From Phialophora verrucosa (Eukaryota; Ascomycota; Eurotiomycetes; Chaetothyriales; Herpotrichiellaceae), in contig MSED01000005.1 in the NCBI GenBank assembly GCA_002099365.1, forward strand, positions 1,240,001 to 1,304,000: a stretch of 64,000 nt of DNA. Reading direction: 5' to 3'. How positions within the stretch are numbered: position 1 is the stretch's first letter; each line of letters opens with the position of its first letter. Below are positions 18,779 through 30,897 of the stretch, in pieces. The position numbers and the translations under genes are program-made. The notes under the pieces are model-generated. The model was not told the origin of the DNA. It made no database searches and saw only the letters and a program-made list of their open reading frames with translations.

Positions 18779-20113
18779 CGTGGCGCAGTGTGATAGCGGC
18801 GATGTGGTACAGAGGATGAGTTTCGAAGAAGCGGGAGTGCGTGATTTGGGAAGGAAAGTGAGGGGCAGTTGGGCACCGGCCTCTGCAATCGCACGTGCAA
18901 GAGACTGCGCAGCAGGGAATGAGCCGCCTGTACGAGCTGGCAGGACACAGAAGAAACAAGGGTGGGATAGTTCAATCCATCCCAGAGCGACAGTGAGAGA
19001 AGGATGATAAATTGCAAAATGAGAGTCGATTGGAAGGAAAGTGAGGTACAAGTGACGTTTATTAAGGCAAGTGGAAAAGAAGGTACGGAGGCATCCCTAC
19101 AGGGGAAGGTACAAAGCAGTGAAAACACATAGTGACTTTGTAAAACCGAAATAACCAGGACAAAGCACAGTTGTTTCTCATGTACAATCACTTGATATAA
19201 ATAAACCTCCACTTGATAATTCTGTGTCGTTATTAAAATATGCTTTGTGTTCGAGGCCTTGTACGGAGAACATGAGGTATGTAGATTCAGTACTCGTAGG
19301 AAAGTTTTATTTTCGACGCTTGATCAAGGTTGCGCCAGGACCACCAGCACTACACTTCATGAATTTAGATTTCGTGTCCAAAAATGACAGGGACTACTCG
19401 TACGGACTACGTTAATTACCTAGCTTGCGATATCCGATCATCCTAGTCGTACATCAAAGGTGCGCCGTCTTTGGTGGGAACTGAATGTGCTTTGTGCTGG
19501 TCATTCTGGTTTTACCGGGGGGGTACTGTAACTAGCATAGAACCCACTGCACGACGACCCTTCTAGGGGACAAAGGGAGCAGCTGTGAATGGCTTGCCCT
19601 GCAGCCTGTGCCTGTCGCTCACCACTCTATCTGTGGGAAAAGTGCGGGACGAGCAGTGAAGAGACGAAAGGGCTCGTGTGTGGTGCGGATCGTGCAAAAG
19701 AGAGTGTGGGCGCATCGCAGGCTAAGCTTAACTGGGCCTCAGGCTCGCCTCCCCGTCCGCACCCCCCAGCCAACTGATTTCGAGAGCCAACCGCGCAGTT
19801 GGCGCATCTCAACCACACTCCGCTCAGCACTGCTTGCAACCGTGGACAGTCCAACCCACCACTTCACTCAGCTCGGAACTCAGGCTGCATGCGCTTGGAA
19901 CCCTCTGTCTGTATAACCTCGAACCTGTCTCATCCTCTAACCGCCGACTCTCGTTCGCCCTGTCACCCTAGCTGCGAATTCACATCTCACTACTCAGTGA
20001 CACTTATGGTCAGCTGAGGAAGGTCTAGTCGGCTCAGGGCTTATGCTCTGGGCCTTTGATTCGACCACCAACCGCGCCCCTCGATCGAGACCTGTGCCGC
20101 TGTGAATTGCAAA
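18779..20113. other. 1.3-kb divergent intergenic region between two F-box genes
   Basis: No gene seen. It would hold the promoters of both F-box genes, which point away from each other. It contains two TACTCGTA octamers (19291, 19395) and one GTACTGTA (19523). Confidence 0.5.
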
Positions 20114-22741
20114 ATGGAAGCGACGGTGGAGGTTGAAGAGGGTTCGGCGCAACTGAGGGCCACAGTGACCGAAGACCTGTTGGAGAAGCATCTGCAGGGA
20201 AAGAAGCAGGACCGGGATGCCATGACCGCTCACAAATTGCCTCTCCGCCTCCTCGACCTGCCCGTTGACATACTCCAAGCTATTCTCAAAGAGCTCACGC
20301 ACACGAACGACCTCACGTCCCTCGCTTTGACCCACTCGGCCCTCCATGCACTGGTTATTCCTCACATCTATGCACGCTTTGATATTGTCTGGCCCGATGC
20401 GAATGCTACTTTTGAGAATCGCATGGGGGTGGACGCTTTGACTTATGGGTTGGCGACGTTGGTAATGGCTCAAGATGTCTTTGGCGAGGCTCCGCACCAG
20501 ACCCAACATCAACATCAATATCAGTGTCAGCAATGCGGCCACCATAACCAGGTGCCGCAGCGTCAGCCTGCAACGACATCCAAGAACATTCGTCGGGGTA
20601 ATCATTTCGCGCAGTTCACACGGAAATTCAGTCTGGGCAACGGGCCAGCTGATTGGGTGCAAGAATACCTCATCACGAAAGAAGGTGGAAAGATGCTGGG
20701 CACCTTGGTTGCACTCGCGGTCGGTAGAATGAGGAACCTCGAGGCATTCATCTGGGATATGCCCACAGGCGTCCTTCGGGATGTTTGGATGGCTCTGGCT
20801 TCGCTCGGGAATCGCAATGATGGCCAAGAATGCCGCCTGGAACGAGTTTGGGTCCGCTGGCATGACAATCAAGACCAAGGCCCTTTGGCTTCCCCTCCAC
20901 CACCAGGCGCGCTCCCGGGGCCACAGAATGCCAACTTACCGTCCATCCTTGCAGGATCTGCAAACTCGCTCTTCCAAATTCCACCCTATCCGCGTGTGGA
21001 GTTCCCGACTTTCTCTATTCTGCCACCGCTGAAGAGCTTGAGCGTGCTTGACATAGACGAACTACCTTATGCCGAGGAGATGAGTGTGCTCATAGAGAGA
21101 TCTCTTGACAGGCTGCACGAGCTCAGGGTGGGGATGGCTCCTCACGCACAGTTCGACATGTGGGCACGGCCGTCAGAGGAACGATCGCCTGTCTTACCGC
21201 CTCTCATCCCCGGGATGAGCGATCAAACTCCAAGACCGGGTGGTATGCTGGGGATTTTAGTCCATCGGTTCTGCGACGCATTTTCTCACCACAAACAGAA
21301 CCGATCCTCCTCAAATCTTGAGCCACAACGGGACGCTGTCGTGGAGGATGCGGCGGTGGAAGATACTCGCGAAATGGAAAGAGAGGACGACGCCGAAGAG
21401 CTCGTTCCTGCATCGGAGATTAACCAGTTAGGTGTCCTGATGTCTGCTCACAACATTCAGGACGACGAGTCAGACATGGTTCCCGCCTCCGCAATGAAGC
21501 CAAGGACCTCCACCAACCAGTCCATTACCACCAGGCAGGATCATTCCAACCACGGCAATGACTCGTTCTTAGACTCAAACAAAGAAGGTCGCTCAACGCG
21601 AAAATTGATGCTAGAAACCCTCGAACTGGAACGGGTGTACTTGTCGATAGCAGTGCTTTCCAAGGCAATCGACTGGTCGCGTCTGACAACTTTGACTCTT
21701 CTCGGCTGTCGAAATCATGAGCAGTTGTGGAAGGCACTGCGCAAACGCTTCACTCCATCCAGCCGTCGAAGAGTCTCATCCACGGCGTTCAGGATGTCGT
21801 CTAATGGGATGTCAGGCGTGGCGCTCCGCTCGCAGACCAGCACACCTAGCACTCCCACGGCTTCACCGGCAGATTACCACCTCAAGCTGAAGAGATTACA
21901 CGCCGACATGGTGTCTCCCTCGCTGATCGCATTCATCAAAGACACACTCGCCCCAGACAGCCTGGAATGGCTTTTCCTGCAAGAAAACACGGCCTACAAG
22001 TCTCCCGTCTCAGTCGACATGATATACAAAGGCGCAGTGCGACGACATCGCGCCAGCCTGACCAAACTCCTCATCGACAGCACGTTAAGAACAGAAGACT
22101 CCGATCGACCCAACACGAATTGGACGAGATGGGTCTTCAACCGCGACTTGATCACTTGCATTACCAGCGGGAAGATGAAATTGCGCGAGCTCAGCATGTC
22201 GATCGATTACAAGGACTGGCACTACTTCTTGAGACGATTACCCAACGCCACCACCTTGAGATCATTGCACATCTCACACATCGCCGAGCACGTCAACGGT
22301 ACGGTGCACTCTCGTGAAGCGGCTCTACAAGTCCTGGATATTGTTGCTTTGCGACCCGAACTCGAGCTCTGCTACCTCGGCATTCAAGGGCAATGTTTTG
22401 AAATCCTCGAGTACGCTTCTCCCCGGAAAGGTTCGGCCTCGACAGGGGCCGAGCTCTCAGCAGATGATATCGCTCCTGACCCGGACGCTATGGCGCCAGC
22501 GGCACATCACCATCAAGACGACTCTCACGACGATGAAGTAGGCGACAACGCCGATGGCAATGAAGACAGTGACTTTGACGCCATCTCGAACGAAGCAGAT
22601 GACCTCAGTGACGAAGGCGAGGGCAGCCAATTCGGGGATGGAAGTGGGTCGACTGGACAGAATCCGTCGTGGCGATTGAGAGAGATACTATTCTACGACG
22701 ACAAGATTTCGATTTTCAAGGCCCGGCACGGACGGTTATAA
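20114..22741 (+). CDS. Large F-box domain protein with acidic C-terminal tail
   Basis: Single exon, 875 residues from the ATG at 20114 (MEATVEVEEG). The F-box is at about residues 45-90 (LLDLPVDILQAILKELTHTNDLTSLALTHSALHALVIPHIY). A His/Gln-rich insertion follows (HQTQHQHQYQCQQC). Downstream are Leu-rich segments (LKSLSVLDIDELPYAEEM, LETLELERVYLSIAVLSK, LTTLTLLGCRNHEQLW, LRELSMSIDYKDW) with long disordered Ser/Asp/Glu inserts. Residues about 780-850 are highly acidic. Size and layout fit the fungal F-box-LRR group of presumed SCF adaptors. The target is not predictable. It is divergently arranged with the F-box gene at 17375-18778, but the two are not obviously tandem duplicates. Confidence 0.88.
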   Translation: MEATVEVEEGSAQLRATVTEDLLEKHLQGKKQDRDAMTAHKLPLRLLDLPVDILQAILKELTHTNDLTSLALTHSALHALVIPHIYARFDIVWPDANATFENRMGVDALTYGLATLVMAQDVFGEAPHQTQHQHQYQCQQCGHHNQVPQRQPATTSKNIRRGNHFAQFTRKFSLGNGPADWVQEYLITKEGGKMLGTLVALAVGRMRNLEAFIWDMPTGVLRDVWMALASLGNRNDGQECRLERVWVRWHDNQDQGPLASPPPPGALPGPQNANLPSILAGSANSLFQIPPYPRVEFPTFSILPPLKSLSVLDIDELPYAEEMSVLIERSLDRLHELRVGMAPHAQFDMWARPSEERSPVLPPLIPGMSDQTPRPGGMLGILVHRFCDAFSHHKQNRSSSNLEPQRDAVVEDAAVEDTREMEREDDAEELVPASEINQLGVLMSAHNIQDDESDMVPASAMKPRTSTNQSITTRQDHSNHGNDSFLDSNKEGRSTRKLMLETLELERVYLSIAVLSKAIDWSRLTTLTLLGCRNHEQLWKALRKRFTPSSRRRVSSTAFRMSSNGMSGVALRSQTSTPSTPTASPADYHLKLKRLHADMVSPSLIAFIKDTLAPDSLEWLFLQENTAYKSPVSVDMIYKGAVRRHRASLTKLLIDSTLRTEDSDRPNTNWTRWVFNRDLITCITSGKMKLRELSMSIDYKDWHYFLRRLPNATTLRSLHISHIAEHVNGTVHSREAALQVLDIVALRPELELCYLGIQGQCFEILEYASPRKGSASTGAELSADDIAPDPDAMAPAAHHHQDDSHDDEVGDNADGNEDSDFDAISNEADDLSDEGEGSQFGDGSGSTGQNPSWRLREILFYDDKISIFKARHGRL

Positions 22742-22883
22742 TAATGATACTGGGGGACTTGGTTGTAGGTGCACGGCGCACACGAACACACACCGCGCGA
22801 AATGGTGTCAGACGGTCAAAGGTCGAGGAAATACAAAAAAGTGTCGGACTGCTGTACTATTCCGGACGGGTTCCCAATTGGAT

Positions 22884-22908
22884 GGGATGCGATGGATGGG
22901 ATGCGATG
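22884..22908. repeat. Short direct repeat, 11-mer GGGATGCGATG twice
   Basis: Two copies at 22884 and 22898 separated by 3 bp, just downstream of the large F-box gene. Confidence 0.7.
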
Positions 22909-24622
22909 AACGGGATAATGCCACAGTGGATGCTGTAGGGGTAGGGTACTGTACCAGGCTGCGAATACGGAGTACACCAGGAGCAGAAGGGTATGTGCGC
23001 GGTACATGCGGTGCTTGTGAATGTCTCCGGTCAATGACAATGGCATTTTCCAACCTTTGCAATTTGCACTTGCAACAAACAGAAATATCATCACCCTGGA
23101 TTCTGTGGTTCTATCTGTCCGAGAGCCTCACTGTCTCGCCCATAGTAATAATGTCGACAGCGAAGTCCAAAGCCAAGGCTCTGCCAGAGAGGCTCCTACC
23201 GTAACTTGGTATATCCTCCTCTCCTACATGACTAGTGCTGCCCGCTTATTCTGTACTGGTACCTCGTATGTACTGTACTCCGTCAAAGCGCTCCGTCCTC
23301 GGTCTTTACCGGCCCTTTGCGTCGAAACCACTTACTTACCTGTTCTCGTTCTGGCGCCCCTTCTTTCGGCTTTCATTGGCGAAGACATCGCCTGCTGGCA
23401 CAGCTAATGCCGAAACAATCAGACCGAAATATCTCCTCGGGCCAGGGCCGCCGAACGCGTTATGTATTTGAATTCTTTGTCCATAAACTGATCGAGTGTC
23501 TGTCAGTCGGGTAAGTGATTTGGAAAGACTACCCCTGCTTCACGAGCCAGCCAGCACTAGAGATGACCGCTAGATGGTGGGTACTGTCATGATTCACTCT
23601 TTGTGACTAGACTTGTACGATGGCAGTACGATGGCGGGCTGGTTGATAGTGGGCCGGTGATTCTCCATACACGGTACTCGGTAGTTCCAGTTTCAAACTC
23701 CTGGAAACGATCGTGTACACAGTAAACCACACCCGGACCCTTGATTACCATTTCTGTCCGTTTGCAAGGGGGTGTACCCAGATGATTCCAACTGTGGAGA
23801 GAGCTCAACGTGACGTGGATAGAGTGTTATTTGGGTCCAAGACGTGTATTTGCAGGAGCATTCACATGTAGGCGCCGTGCGAAAAGCCGGCGTATGACAA
23901 AGACGGCCAACCTCCGTTAGGGCTGAAGCATTGAATACAAGTGAAGTCCATTTAAGGATTGCAAGGCCCGGTGTGCCACAATGGCAAGGATCGATACGAG
24001 GATCTGCCTGCACCATGCGAGCTCGAGAGGCCCACTGTCAGGCACTCCGACTCCCCATGCAGGATATGGAGACCTGCTGAGTCAATTGTTTGGGGTGTAT
24101 GCCTCAGTTAAAACCACCATGCAGACTGGTGTGATGTGTAGCATCATCGCCGAGCGGACCTGCCAATATTGTGGCGGCTTACGCAGCGCGACGTGAGCAC
24201 GAGATGGAGATCTGAGCCGCGGCCAACGCGTCGTGAATGGACGTTACGATGTTCGTTTCGAGCGGCAGAGCGAGTATTCAAAGACATGCCGGCACGATGG
24301 TGTTCCGTAGCCAGCTGTGCGGCACATGCTGTGTTGGGAAGGTCATTGAGTGCCTAGGCGGGTAAGGGTGCTATACGAGTGGATGAACGGACATGGCTCG
24401 TTCGGGTTTTGGCCGAGAACAGACCTCCATTCGATGATATGCCGCTGGTCGTACAGAGTAGCTGGGTAACGGACACGGCAGAGTCATGAGACATGAGACA
24501 CGCAGTCTATTTCAATTACCTTCATTGTGTGTATACCACCGCAAGGGTTGGTGACGAACCGCAGCACGGCGTTTCCACAACGTACCTCGTCAACAGAGGC
24601 TATCCATGACAGCAGACCCCGT

Positions 24623-24646
24623 CGTGAGCACGAGCGTGAGCACGAG
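24623..24646. repeat. Tandem 12-mer, two exact copies
   Basis: The unit CGTGAGCACGAG occurs back to back in gene-poor DNA. No function suggested. Confidence 0.8.
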
Positions 24647-25374
24647 CTTCACCGCGAGCGTTTGGTCTCGCTTGACTCAAGGCTGAGAACGTCCCTCATG
24701 CCTTCACTTGGAGGTCGTCCGTGTCATGGCCGACCCGTGCCGGCGCGAAGACGCCCTGGCTGAGTCTTGTCTCTGCTCTATTGTGTGGGTTCTTGTGTGA
24801 CATCTCTGCAACTTCCAGGAATGTCCAATCCGCCTCTTTCTCGGGTATTGTTCTTGATAATCGTTTCTCTACCTCGTTCTCCAGCTTGCTCTTTCCCAGG
24901 TGTACGTCTTCGCGGACGTAACGCGAAAGAGACGAGATGAAAGCCTGCACGGTGGCTTTGCAGTGGATTTGAAAAGGTAGTAGTGAGCTTGCGGTTCGAA
25001 GGGAGCAATGGCGCAGGAAGCAGGGGGCATGACAGCGATAGGAGACGCCAAATTTGAACGATTGTAGCTGTTCGAATCAATTCATTTGTAAATGTAGTTG
25101 TGGAAGAGGACGCCGGGGTAGGTAACGCCTAAAGGTCAACTGGTGGAAGAGAATTCTAACACGCTGCACCCGTGCTCGACTTTACCTCAAGATCACATGG
25201 GCCCTGGCCCTCAGGTACCAAGTAGGCCTGCAGTCAATGATAGCTAAGGTTCTCCTGAGATTGCACAAGAATTTGGCAGAGTGCACCGACGGCCAGTGGG
25301 AAGTAGCTCCCGCCTTCCGTGCGCTGGAGTCAGGGGCCGGAGCAAGAGCAGCAGCGGCATCGGTACCAGCAGGA

Positions 25375-25410
25375 GGAGTAGGAGTAGGAGTAGGAGCAGG
25401 AGTAGGAGCC
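25375..25410. repeat. Hexanucleotide tandem repeat GGAGTA-like, six units
   Basis: Units read GGAGTA, GGAGTA, GGAGTA, GGAGCA, GGAGTA, GGAGCC. It is a minisatellite-like purine-rich tract in gene-poor DNA and gives rise to spurious low-complexity open frames on both strands. Confidence 0.85.
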
Positions 25411-28400
25411 GTGGTGATCAACCCCCTCCCCCTGGCAGGCTGGCGGCATCCCTGCAAAGGTACATCCTCCGGACAGCATTTCACGTCAATCTTCTCTCGT
25501 GCTGCTGGCGCTTCAGCCAGACCTCAAGATATCATACATGGTGCCTTCCAGATGCATACATCAATACAAGTGAAGGGGCCAAACAGTGATCGCGTCCGTA
25601 TGCGCGAGACCTGACACTTGTTCCACAGACACGATCCTTACTCCCGAACACGCATGGCAGTGCTGTTGCTGCATCGTAAGCTCTAGTGGGACGATGCACA
25701 GCGGACTCTTGAGGTTGTTCTAGAGTATCTTCGGCCACATGAGCATTTGAACTCGTTCCAGTTTAGTTGAAGAGCCTCGAAGGCACCCGGTCGTGGCCTC
25801 CCCGTCAGTTGTCATGTTCGCCAAGAAGGAGAAATGATGCTTCTGATGACTGCCCGTGGTTCCACAGGGCTACGGCAGTCAGGGTCCAGCTGACTGCTAA
25901 ACCGTTTCGCGTCGCGATGATTGCGACACGGGGCTGGTGGAACATCACGCATATCTTACCTGCGTGAATAGGGACGCAGTTCTTTCGGCCTTGATAGGAC
26001 AGTTTTTTGCCCCCCCCCCCGGTGGGAGTCTTGCAGGCGGGTCTATGCGCTGGATTAGCCAAGATCTCGAGGATTCTCTTCAGCCCCGTCTTAACAGTCG
26101 CTGCGATGGACAGGAGAACATACTTACAGTAATAGCTGACAGTTCGGGAAGCTGTCGAGAGACAAATGCAAGGCCCACAGGGCTGGCTAGCGTGCGGTGT
26201 AGAAGCTTCAGTGGCTGTTCCTTGGCAGAGGCGGCTTCTTGTCCATGGGCATATCGAGATGTAGTCCTGAGAGCCACCACGATCCTGAACCCGGAAGTCG
26301 ATGTTTCAAGTCCTTTTGTCGGTGGGGCCTGTGGGATCTTCTCACGGGTAGACAGACCTGCGCAAGACATAGGCGCCGCGGACGTGACAAGACCGCACCG
26401 GCAGCGCGCACCAGAGGTAGCAATCACTAGTCGCTTGTACATAATCACCCATCGGAGTGACTGGGAGGAACTTGTGGCGGATACATCCCTTGCAAGGCTC
26501 TGGATGTGGGGGAGCACACCACCTGGAGCGCCTCCTACTCACTCTACTACGTAGGTCCCACGGTGACAGATTGGGCAATTCTTGGTCGTTTGCCGTTAGA
26601 AAGGGGCTTTGCCAGAGCAGCTATCACAATCAGTGCTGGAGACGCTCCACTTACCGTAAAGTCGTGGGCGCAGGTTGTAGAGCCTTGAGCTACAGCTCGC
26701 CAAGAGTCATCTCGTAATAGCGCCTCCGTCATTCTGATGGCCAAGCACCGTATAAGTACGTATACCTCCCAAGGCCCATCGGGAGACCTCGTGCTGCTGT
26801 ATTACGGGTTGAAATGTCACGCGGCTAAAAAACGACCGATGGGAAACCGTTCGGGACAGACTCCCTGGGAAGGGAGCCCACTCGGCAATAGCACAGAGTC
26901 CTGCTTGCTTCCACTCGCTTGCAAAGGGCTCTAGTCGCCAGAAGGATCAGGTTTGATTCAAAGGACCCAGCTGGTAGACGAGGCAGGGCGAGTCAAATCA
27001 GGCAGATCGGGGTAAAGCTGAAGCGAAGGAAGGGATCCAGACAGGGATCGAGGGCTTCGCTGTGGAGCTTGATGAAGCCACATTTGCAGCTCACCGCGGT
27101 TCGAGAAGTGACTAACATTTCGGTCATCAACAAAGAGACAGACAACCCACTTGCTGCACAGTAATCTCGACGAGAAGGATTGATAACAACATACCAGAGG
27201 GGATCAGGATCCACCCAGCCCGGAACATAGGTATGAATCTGGCCGCTTTTTGGCACCAGCACAGGACAAAGCTCGGAGATACAGTGATATTGTACCGAGT
27301 AGTATGTCCCTGGCTGTTCCTCCTGGATGGCGGGCTGAACCGCCACAATCACCTGTGGCGCAGGCCTCGTAGGATCATTAACAGAGGCAAGCCTTTTGTT
27401 TGCCGACCAAGGTGCCGGTACGGGGCTGAGAGCCACGGGTTCGCCTGGCGAGCTAGCGAATGTTGCATCAAGCACATGCCGCTGTTGGCAATCTCTCCGC
27501 GCTGCTTTTCTCGGCCTGGAGGACATCGCAGGCAGCGTCCAGAATGACCAGAACGGGGAAACATGACGGTCCCGCGAGAATACCCGTATCCACTGATCAT
27601 CAGGGTGCTGGCAAAAGTGGCACAAGGCAGCGCCATGCTATGGTCCGACCATGCCTTTCATCTTGTGGATGGGAACTGTGCATCTCGCAGTGACGTTTGC
27701 AGAGACGTGGCAGCTTGAACGTGGCGGAAGCAGATATGCCGCGAGGTAGAGCCAGATCTTGCCGATGCGTCATGTCTCAATGCGCAACAACATCAGCGGT
27801 TCAAGCCAGATGTCGGGAATAGTCGCTCTTCTTCCAGCTCCCAAAATAGCCACCGACACAGCGGCAGCTTGGCCGTCTTCACGAGCTGAGGGAGAAATCC
27901 CTGCACATCGGCATATCTGCCCGGGCGGTATCCGCTGAATGACAGATATCCCCCTGCCCTAACCACAGAAGGGAAATAGATGTCCGGCTATATTATTTGT
28001 TGCTTGACGGGGGGGCGAGAGAGAAGCGCGCCACCGGCGGGGCGAGTCACGGTTTGGCGAGATGTACTGTGGAAAGGACGCTTCCACGAATCTGAGTGTC
28101 AAAGAGGCGACAATATCGACCTGTGACGGGAGCAGCAGAGCATGGGATCAGAACGCAACCTTGGCACTTATCTTCTGATGGGACTTCAGGCCGCAGTCGG
28201 CAGGGAGGCTCTCGACAGGGCTGCCAGGATTCGGGCGAGAAGGTTCTAGTTGCATCCTGGAGGCGAGAATGGGATTCATGGTCGCTGTACTCCGTGATGG
28301 CCGCTGCATGCGGCTCAAGTCTACAGGGCGGAAAGAAGACGGCCGTGGGAGTGTGTACAAGGGAACACAGCAGGATTGGTATGTGGTGTAGTAACACGAC

Positions 28401-29807
28401 ATGTCGAGGAGGCGGTTGTGGAGGAGTAAGAGTGACCTGCCGATGTGACTGGGACTTGGGAGATGACGAGGGCAGCTTACATAGCCAGGTGAGGGCGATA
28501 CGTAGGGGATTGGCCTCTAGTGGCAGGGGTGCTGGGACCGTGTCATGCCACGCATCGCTGACCACTGGCCACCGGGGGCCTTCCAGCTTTCGCGCGCCGG
28601 TTCCTGTCCCGCGCTGCTCTTCCCTGCCCTGGTTAAGCTGGGGCCGGAAGGTCACTCTTCTCCATCTCCAGTTCCCACGCTCCCAGGCACCGAGAACGAG
28701 TCGCGCGGCCAAGACATCGAGGACAGTGTAGCGCCCAGACGGTGTCAGCCTCGCCCGTTGCCGGTGCCACAGATCCCTTTACCCCCCATTACTGCTTTCC
28801 AGTTAGTGTCTCGCCAGAAGGGACAAGGGCCATCGGCGGCAGAGAAACCACCGAAGCTGCCAACGCCAGCTAAGTATCGAAGGAGACGACTTCCCATCCT
28901 GCACTCGCCGCGCACAACGCTGACAAAGCTGAATCAATCTCTCTGTGTCTCGACGAGTGCCGAATATCCATGAGCATGTCGCCCAACATTCGCTCGCGGC
29001 TGGCATGCTGCTTGCTTTTCATACCCGGCCTTCCCTCTATCGCTGGCTCCTCACCTGCAGACACGTCCTCTGCAGACGCCTAACCGAAAGTGGGCGGCCA
29101 GCCAAGCGAGATGTTTCCCTTCGGCCAAGTTGTACCGTTACTGTATGATCTGCTGCTCAAGCGGGCTGCACGTTGCTGCCTTAGATCAAGCCTCAACCCA
29201 CGGGCCTTGCCGATACGTAAGGACAGCGTTGGACTAACGTAGCACCTCTAATTGCGCGACCAGTCCCTGGCGCCTGGGGCTCGTCCAATCTCGTGTCAGA
29301 AACGGTGCCGTCCAGATCGAACTTTTGATCGTTCTTTAGACTCGTTTCGTCCTTGGAGGTTTGGGAACGAGGCGTCGATACTTACAGTACGTACAACGTC
29401 TGCGACCGATCGAGCAAGGGTTGGGTAGCCGGTCGGAATGCCTCGTACGCTCCGCCTAAACCAAGAAACGGGTCCGCTTGCTAAGTTTATACGATGTAGC
29501 ATTGCAGCCACTAAGCCAAACTGTAAGTGACGCTGGATCTTCGCAGCCATGCCGCAAGATACTTTCTGGCCTTCTCCCGACCGAATGTGCAAATGTCATA
29601 TCTTTGTGCCTCTGTCGGATAGCTGTGCAAGCATCGCGACTCAAAGGCCATAGCCGGTCGTGTAGCCATTTTTCTACACCGTTGCCCCCCTCCAACTCCA
29701 ACCTGGAATGAGTGATATCCCCCCGGTGATTTTGTCGTGGTAGCCACCCCTCCGTCGTGGTCGAAATCGTAGCATCGTAACAACGGGCTCGCAAATCCCA
29801 TCGCATC

Positions 29808-30856
29808 TCAGGACTCGTTCTTCGTCTTGTTCAACCCGTCGCCCTCGGGCCTGCCTTTGCACTTGCCTCCCGACATGTGACCGTTTCGTGCGGTGGTCCT
29901 TGTAAACTCCGTCCCACAGTGGGGGCAGATCGCTTTGACTGCACTGCCACTCTTTTCTCTCTGATGACGCAGGAGGTTGGAAAAGGTCGAGAATTGGCGA
30001 CCGTTGCATCCGTGATCCCAACACTGCGGTTTCGGCCTGGATGGCATGATCTCGATCTCTGCTGGTGACGACTCCAATGTTAGTGGGACTGGTGGAAATG
30101 GCTGCATAGTCATGCCGATGGACGGCAACGGTTGCTGGCCATGTTGCTGCTGACCGTGCATGTATAAAGCATTAGGCGAGTCAGGTGGAGGCAGGCTCAT
30201 CGCTGAGCCGTGCGAAGGTGTGCGACCGACGGGGTAAAAGCCGTGAGGTTCGGTGTCGTTGTGGGAAAGAGAGAACTCGCTGGAGTTATCTTGTTGTGTC
30301 GATTGTGGCGGAGCGGGGGCGCCAAAATAGCCTCCTTGGTGGGGGAAACTCGTGATGGGTGGCGAGATGTTGTACCCAGACATATTGTACATCTGGGGCA
30401 TCGTTGAGCCGCCTTGTGAGGGCATCGCGGTTATCGACGGTAGCGACTGCGTTTGGTGCAACTGATTCTGTTCGTTGGCAAACGCCAGCAGCATGTCGCT
30501 CCGACTGTGGCTGCGGCCGCGGGAAAGGCTAGGTCGATGGTGGCGGATCGGAGTGCGGTCACGGAGTACGGGCGCGCTCAAGGCTGCCTGGGGGGAGAGA
30601 GATGAGCGCCTTCGATACGGCACCTCTGAGTTGACTGAGGGAGGTGATACCATCAGAAGCGGCTGGTGGGATGGTCCGGAGGTGTAGGCAGCATTTCCTG
30701 TTGCAAAACTGTCAAAGTCTACTCATAGATCAGCGGGAAGCGAGGAAAGGGAAATTGGTCGTTCGTACGTGAGAAAGGGCTCAACATATCGCTTCCATAG
30801 GCCATGTGGTTTGGGTGGTACTGCGACGGCGGGGTCGGCAGGACCTGAGCAGCCAT
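29808..30856 (-). CDS. C2H2 zinc-finger protein, probable transcription factor
   Basis: Exon 1 is 30856-30769 (MAAQVLPTPPSQYHPNHM), then a 47-bp intron (GTACGA donor, CTGAT branch-like site, GAG acceptor), then exon 2 from 30721 to 29808. Total 333 residues. The intron removes an in-frame stop. The C-terminus carries two zinc-finger units: CWDHGCNGRQFSTFSNLLRH, and CPHCGTEFTRTTARNGHM followed by a Cys. The spacing is somewhat irregular for classical C2H2. The rest is Ser/Pro/Gln-rich and disordered, with an Arg/Ser-rich patch (RPSLSRGRSHSRSD). It is likely nuclear and DNA-binding; targets are unknown. The 5' end is uncertain because a Ser/Gln-rich open frame lies just upstream (30898-31284) and might be spliced in. 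Confidence 0.75.
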
Positions 30857-30897
30857 TCTAGTCATCTAGTCAGTCAATCAGGCCGTGTAGAATATTC

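Larger units (their letters stand above)
22742..29807. other. 7.1-kb gene-poor region
   Basis: No gene could be supported. All open frames are short or lack any family signal. The longest, on the minus strand at 26993-27625, has a coding-like middle (QEEQPGTYYSVQYHCISELCPVL, WYVVINPSRRDY) and could be part of an orphan gene. A short plus-strand frame at 26506-26688 (WSASYSLYYVGPTVTDWAI) is similar in quality. Base composition is not AT-rich, so there is no sign of heavy RIP mutation. Small simple repeats and octamers at 22946, 23270 and 29383 occur. No transposase or reverse transcriptase remnants recognised. Confidence 0.5.

Noticed and set aside
26010..26020. Run of eleven C
   Set aside because: Homopolymer tract, a possible sequencing weak spot with no function suggested.
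28047..28731. Two long overlapping frames on opposite strands in the gene-poor region
   Set aside because: Mutual shadows with low-complexity composition; neither shows a domain.
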